Assembly (NCBI RefSeq): GCF_002803085.1
Contig: NZ_NNBJ01000023.1
Span: 1-64,000, forward strand
Origin: Streptomyces sp. CB01201
GTDB taxonomy: Bacteria > Actinomycetota > Actinomycetes > Streptomycetales > Streptomycetaceae
Length of the DNA stretch: 64,000 bases
Direction: 5' to 3'
Under the pieces are notes generated by a model. It was not told the DNA's origin. It did not search any database and saw only the letters and a program-made list of their open reading frames with translations. The translations under genes were made by a program, and so were the position numbers. Shown here piece by piece: positions 61,256 to 64,000 of the stretch (its first letter is position 1; every line of letters starts with the position of its first letter).

Positions 61256-62313
61256 GCCGTGCGGTCGGAGCGCGTGACGTGGCCAGACGATGCGTCACCG
61301 TGCCGCTGCTCGTCGCCCTGATTCCCGTCGCCGCGGTCCTGCTCCTCCTGACGGTGGTCCTCGCCCCGCTGACGCTGCTCGCCGGACGGTCCGGACGGCG
61401 CTGGCAGCCGCAACGCCTGGCCCTCTACCTCCTCGTGTACCTCGTCGCCGACCTTGCCGGGGTGCTCGCAGCGGGGGTCGCGCGGCTGCGCTGCCTGGAT
61501 GGCGGCCGAGCCGCCGAGGAGCGTCTGGTGACGCTCACCTACCAGGTGCTGGCACGGCTGCTCGACTTCCTGGTCACATGCTCGGGGCGGATCTTCTCGG
61601 TGCGCGTGCAGGTCGACCCGCCGATCCCGGCGCGGACGGACCGGCCGCGCGACGGCATCGTGGTTTTCGCCCGCCATGCGGGCCCCGGGGACTCGATCCT
61701 GTTGGTGCACGGCCTCCTCTGCGGCGCGGGACTGCGTCCCCAGGTCGTCCTCAAGCAGTTCCTGCGCTGGGACCCGTGTCTCGACATCGTGCTCAGCCGC
61801 CTTCCGCACTGCTTCGTTCCGCACCGGGCCGAGACCGGATCCGAAACCTCGGACGCCATCGGCGCGTTGGCGGCCGCCCTGCACCCGGGGGAGGCGCTGG
61901 TGGTGTTCCCCGAGGGCGGCAACTTCACCGAGCGGCGCAGGCGGCGGGCCATCGGCTGGCTCAAACGCACCGGCCAGGCCGGACGTGCGGCTCGCGCCCG
62001 CCGCCAGCACCACGTGCTGCCGCCCAGGATGGAGGGCTCGCTCGCGGCCCTCTCCGGGGCGGCCGACGCCGGCGCGGAGGTCGTCTTCGTCGCGCACACC
62101 GGCCTCGACCAGATCGACTCACCGTCCCGACTGCTGCCGTCGATCCCCCTGCGCACGCCAGTACGCGCCACATGGTGGAGGGTGCCGGACCGCGCCATAC
62201 CGACCGGACGAGAGGCCCGCGAGTCCTGGCTGACCGACCAGTGGTCGCGCGTGGACGCCTGGATCGCCCAGGAGTGGAGCGGCCCGGCCCCGACGCCACC
62301 CGCCGCGCCCTAG
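61252..62313 (+). CDS. PlsC-like acyltransferase
   Basis: A 353-residue membrane-associated 1-acyl-glycerol-phosphate acyltransferase-like protein. It has two N-terminal hydrophobic segments, the HX4D motif in FARHAGPGDS (His and Asp) and VVFPEGGNFTERR as the substrate-binding FPEG motif. It overlaps the patatin gene by four bases, so it probably re-acylates lysolipid or another acceptor made by it. Which acyl donor and acceptor cannot be told. Confidence 0.85.
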   Translation: MSRAVGARDVARRCVTVPLLVALIPVAAVLLLLTVVLAPLTLLAGRSGRRWQPQRLALYLLVYLVADLAGVLAAGVARLRCLDGGRAAEERLVTLTYQVLARLLDFLVTCSGRIFSVRVQVDPPIPARTDRPRDGIVVFARHAGPGDSILLVHGLLCGAGLRPQVVLKQFLRWDPCLDIVLSRLPHCFVPHRAETGSETSDAIGALAAALHPGEALVVFPEGGNFTERRRRRAIGWLKRTGQAGRAARARRQHHVLPPRMEGSLAALSGAADAGAEVVFVAHTGLDQIDSPSRLLPSIPLRTPVRATWWRVPDRAIPTGREARESWLTDQWSRVDAWIAQEWSGPAPTPPAAP

Positions 62314-62429
62314 GCGCCGGAGACATCGCTGTTCCAGGCGGGTGGGTGTGCGCTCCCCGGCCTCCCCTCGGGCCGCTTGAAGGGTGGCCCGAGGAAGGCC
62401 GGGGTCGGAAGGGGTTGGGTAACGCCGGG

Positions 62430-63458
62430 TCAGATGCGCCGGGCTCCGTAGAAGCTCCCCAGATAGCTCATCTTCTCGTAGCGGACCGACGCACCGGGCT
62501 TTGGTGCGTGAAGCACCATGCCGTCGCCGGCGTAGAACCCGACATGCTGGAGGTTGTTGAAGAAGACCAGGTCACCGGGGGCCAGCTGGCTGAAGCTGAC
62601 CGGGCTGCCCTCATTGATCTGGGTGTAGGTGACGCGGGATATGTGGACGTTCACCTGGCGGAAGCCCCACTGGGTCAGGCCCGAGCAGTCATAGGAGTCG
62701 GGGCCCTCGTGGCCGGACTGGTACGGCTTGCCTATCTGGGTGGCGGCTGCCTGCATCGCGGCGTAGCCACGCCCGGAAGCAGGCTTCTCCCGGCCCAGGT
62801 TGACGCGCTCGCCGGCACTGCGGCTGGCCCGCGTCTCCTCCTGCTTCAGCTCGGTGCGCTCGGCGGCGGTGAGGGTGTTGAGGAGCTTCTGGGCCTCGGC
62901 GAGCTTGCCCTGGTACGCCTTCTTGCGTTCACCGACCGTCTTGCGGACGTCGGCGAGTTCAGCGACCTTGCGGCCCGCCTCGACCCGCTTCTGCGCCAGC
63001 GCCCGCTGCTTCGACTGGACGGTTTGCAGCGCCTCTGCCTGCCGACCGCCCAGCTGGTCCATCGCGGACGCCTTGTCGAGATAGGTGTCCGGGTCGGCGG
63101 AGAGGAAGAGGGCGACGGCCGGGTCGATGCCGCCCGAGCGGTACTGGGCACTGGCGAGTGAACCGATGCCGGCGCGCAGGGCGTTGAGATCGGCCTGTCG
63201 GCGGGCCGCCTCCTCTTGCAGCGACGTCACTTCCTTCTGGAGGGCGGCCTGGTTCTCGTTGGCCCCGTTGTATTCGTCGGTCGCCTTTTCCGCTTGGTGG
63301 TAGAGCTCGTCGACCTTCGACTTCACCTCGTCCTTGCTCGGCTTGGCGGGCGCGGCCTCGGCGGCCTGAGAGCTGAGCGCCACGGCTGCTGCGGCAGTCG
63401 CCGTGAGGACGGTGACTCGGGCACGGCCCGCTTGTCTGGGACGGCGATGGGACCCCAT
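62430..63458 (-). CDS. NlpC/P60 peptidoglycan endopeptidase with coiled coil
   Basis: A 342-residue secreted hydrolase. A signal peptide (VTVLTATAAAAVALSSQAAEA) precedes a long coiled coil (about 40-210, EVTSLQEEAARRQADLNALRA and others) and a C-terminal NlpC/P60 domain with catalytic Cys in YDCSGLTQWGF, His in HVGFYAGDG and a third polar residue in HAPKPG. It cleaves stem-peptide bonds such as gamma-D-Glu-mDAP, as RipA-type enzymes do in cell separation. The start at MGSHRRPRQ (63458) gives a normal signal peptide. Confidence 0.92.
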   Translation of the reverse strand: MGSHRRPRQAGRARVTVLTATAAAAVALSSQAAEAAPAKPSKDEVKSKVDELYHQAEKATDEYNGANENQAALQKEVTSLQEEAARRQADLNALRAGIGSLASAQYRSGGIDPAVALFLSADPDTYLDKASAMDQLGGRQAEALQTVQSKQRALAQKRVEAGRKVAELADVRKTVGERKKAYQGKLAEAQKLLNTLTAAERTELKQEETRASRSAGERVNLGREKPASGRGYAAMQAAATQIGKPYQSGHEGPDSYDCSGLTQWGFRQVNVHISRVTYTQINEGSPVSFSQLAPGDLVFFNNLQHVGFYAGDGMVLHAPKPGASVRYEKMSYLGSFYGARRI

Positions 63459-63563
63459 GGGAGGCAGCTCCTTCTTCCTCAGAGCCGCCGAACTACCCTG
63501 CCATGGCGGCTTCTTCGCCGACACCCCGGCTGGGTGACTGGTCGCGCGAAGGTTTGAGAGATG

Positions 63564-63593
63564 ACCTTAGTGACCAGGTTGTGATTCGCTCAA
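63564..63593 (-). promoter_or_regulatory. Candidate promoter of the NlpC/P60 gene
   Basis: On the minus strand TTGAGC (63588-63593) as -35 and TAAGGT (63564-63569) as -10, with an 18-bp spacer, lie about 105 bp upstream of the start codon. Both hexamers are close to the HrdB consensus. Confidence 0.55.
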
Positions 63594-63674
63594 ATTTCCG
63601 TGGGCAAAATTTGACCTTCAGGCCGCGGTGCTCGCGCGTGGCACATGGTAAGTGGCGTTCAGTGACGGTGTGAT

Positions 63675-63709
63675 GCCTCAACGTCGTTGTGGAGAACCGG
63701 CGTTGAGGC
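63675..63709. terminator. Inverted repeat after the partial SnoaL-like gene
   Basis: GCCTCAACG (63675-63683) and CGTTGAGGC (63701-63709) pair perfectly across 17 bases. It lies 130 bases after the SnoaL-like stop codon on the minus strand and could end that transcript. Confidence 0.5.
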
Positions 63710-63740
63710 GCGGTGTTGAGGCACGGCGTTGGGGCACGTT
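63702..63740. repeat. Three 13-bp tandem repeats
   Basis: GTTGAGGCGCGGT, GTTGAGGCACGGC and GTTGGGGCACGTT follow each other without gaps in the intergenic region. Confidence 0.7.
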
Positions 63741-63838
63741 CGGGTGCGGTCGCGGTTCGTCGGCGCCCGTCGGGAGCTGCCATGGGCAGCATTCTTCGGG
63801 CGCCTTGGCCAACGGGCCCTCCGGGCCGTCCGTCCCGT

Positions 63839-64000
63839 TCAGCCCTTGCTCTCGAAGCCCGCCAGCAGTCCGCGAGGGTCGAAGGTCACCCGGATCCGGG
63901 CGATCCTCCCGCCCCGTACCTGCATCCAGTTCGCCGTCGGGGTGGGCGGCGCAACGCTCGTGTGCAGGTCGAACCAGGTGATTGCTTCATCACCTTCCGC
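63839..64000 (-). CDS. SnoaL-like domain protein, 3' end only (cut by window edge)
   Basis: The last 53 codons of a gene running in from the right, ending at the TGA on the minus strand (63839-63841). The visible residues GDEAITWFDLHTS and NWMQVRGGRIARIRVTFDPRGLL match the C-terminal strands of SnoaL-like/NTF2-fold proteins, which include polyketide cyclases and many uncharacterised enzymes. The 5' part and start lie beyond 64,000. Confidence 0.7.
   Translation of the reverse strand, partial: AEGDEAITWFDLHTSVAPPTPTANWMQVRGGRIARIRVTFDPRGLLAGFESKG

Noticed and set aside
63541..63700. Possible c-di-AMP (ydaO-type) riboswitch before the NlpC/P60 gene
   Set aside because: Cell-wall hydrolase genes in this group often carry one, but the conserved core words are not visible here; only a promoter-like pair is seen.

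Overview
The window is high-GC actinobacterial DNA that looks like a Streptomyces chromosome. Codons mostly end in G or C, GTG starts and GTGA/ATGA overlaps are common, and the gene content is typical of the genus: SpoIIE phosphatases with RsbW-like kinases, a SARP regulator, MmyB-like XRE regulators, a type III PKS and a class IV lanthipeptide cluster. I saw no rRNA, tRNA, CRISPR array, transposase or phage gene. The species cannot be fixed from the sequence.

Layout. 0.4-3.7 kb: MFS exporter, AlaA-like aminotransferase and a divergent HxlR regulator with overlapping palindromes between them. 3.8-10.1 kb: an unusual cassette. Its core is a type III PKS, two paralogous MmyB-like XRE regulators, an IclR regulator and a metallo-beta-lactamase-fold hydrolase. 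Homologous intergenic elements flank it: two direct copies on the left and one inverted copy on the right. Each XRE gene is followed, on the same strand, by an array of short iterated palindromes and then one effector gene. 10.4-17.2 kb: mixed housekeeping and stress genes (RibD/DHFR-like reductase, methyltransferase, cupin, RsbW-like kinase, GlgX) and a twice-frameshifted alpha/beta-hydrolase pseudogene. 17.3-24.1 kb: a three-gene ABC transporter operon, a methyltransferase, a MarR/quinone oxidoreductase divergent pair, a PPOX flavoprotein and a lipoprotein. 24.5-32.4 kb: PAS-GAF-SpoIIE phosphatase, GltB-like FMN protein, PoxB, a SelA-like PLP enzyme and a deoxynucleoside kinase.

32.4-38.9 kb: a 1.4-kb gene-poor, AT-richer leader, then a class IV lanthipeptide cluster in venezuelin-type order: lanL (lyase-kinase-cyclase), lanA (51-residue precursor), lanT (ABC ATPase), lanH (ABC permease). 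lanL has an in-frame TTA codon, which suggests bldA control. A strong hairpin separates lanA from lanT.

38.9-51.1 kb: HxlR/azoreductase pair, acetyltransferases, a phosphodiester glycosidase-like protein, a STAS/anti-sigma kinase pair, a gamma-glutamyltransferase, a PadR/membrane-protein pair, an acyltransferase and a metallophosphoesterase. 51.2-57.4 kb: a compact module in which a LuxR-HTH/SARP fusion regulator heads a four-gene operon of poorly known proteins, divergent from an XRE-NACHT-membrane NTPase, which overlaps a degenerate sigma-like gene tail to tail. 57.9-64 kb: a secreted papain-inhibitor-like protein behind a perfect LacI/CebR-like palindrome, a methyltransferase, a ferritin-like protein behind 14-bp iterons, a patatin/acyltransferase lipid pair, an NlpC/P60 hydrolase and the 3' end of a SnoaL-like gene cut by the window edge.
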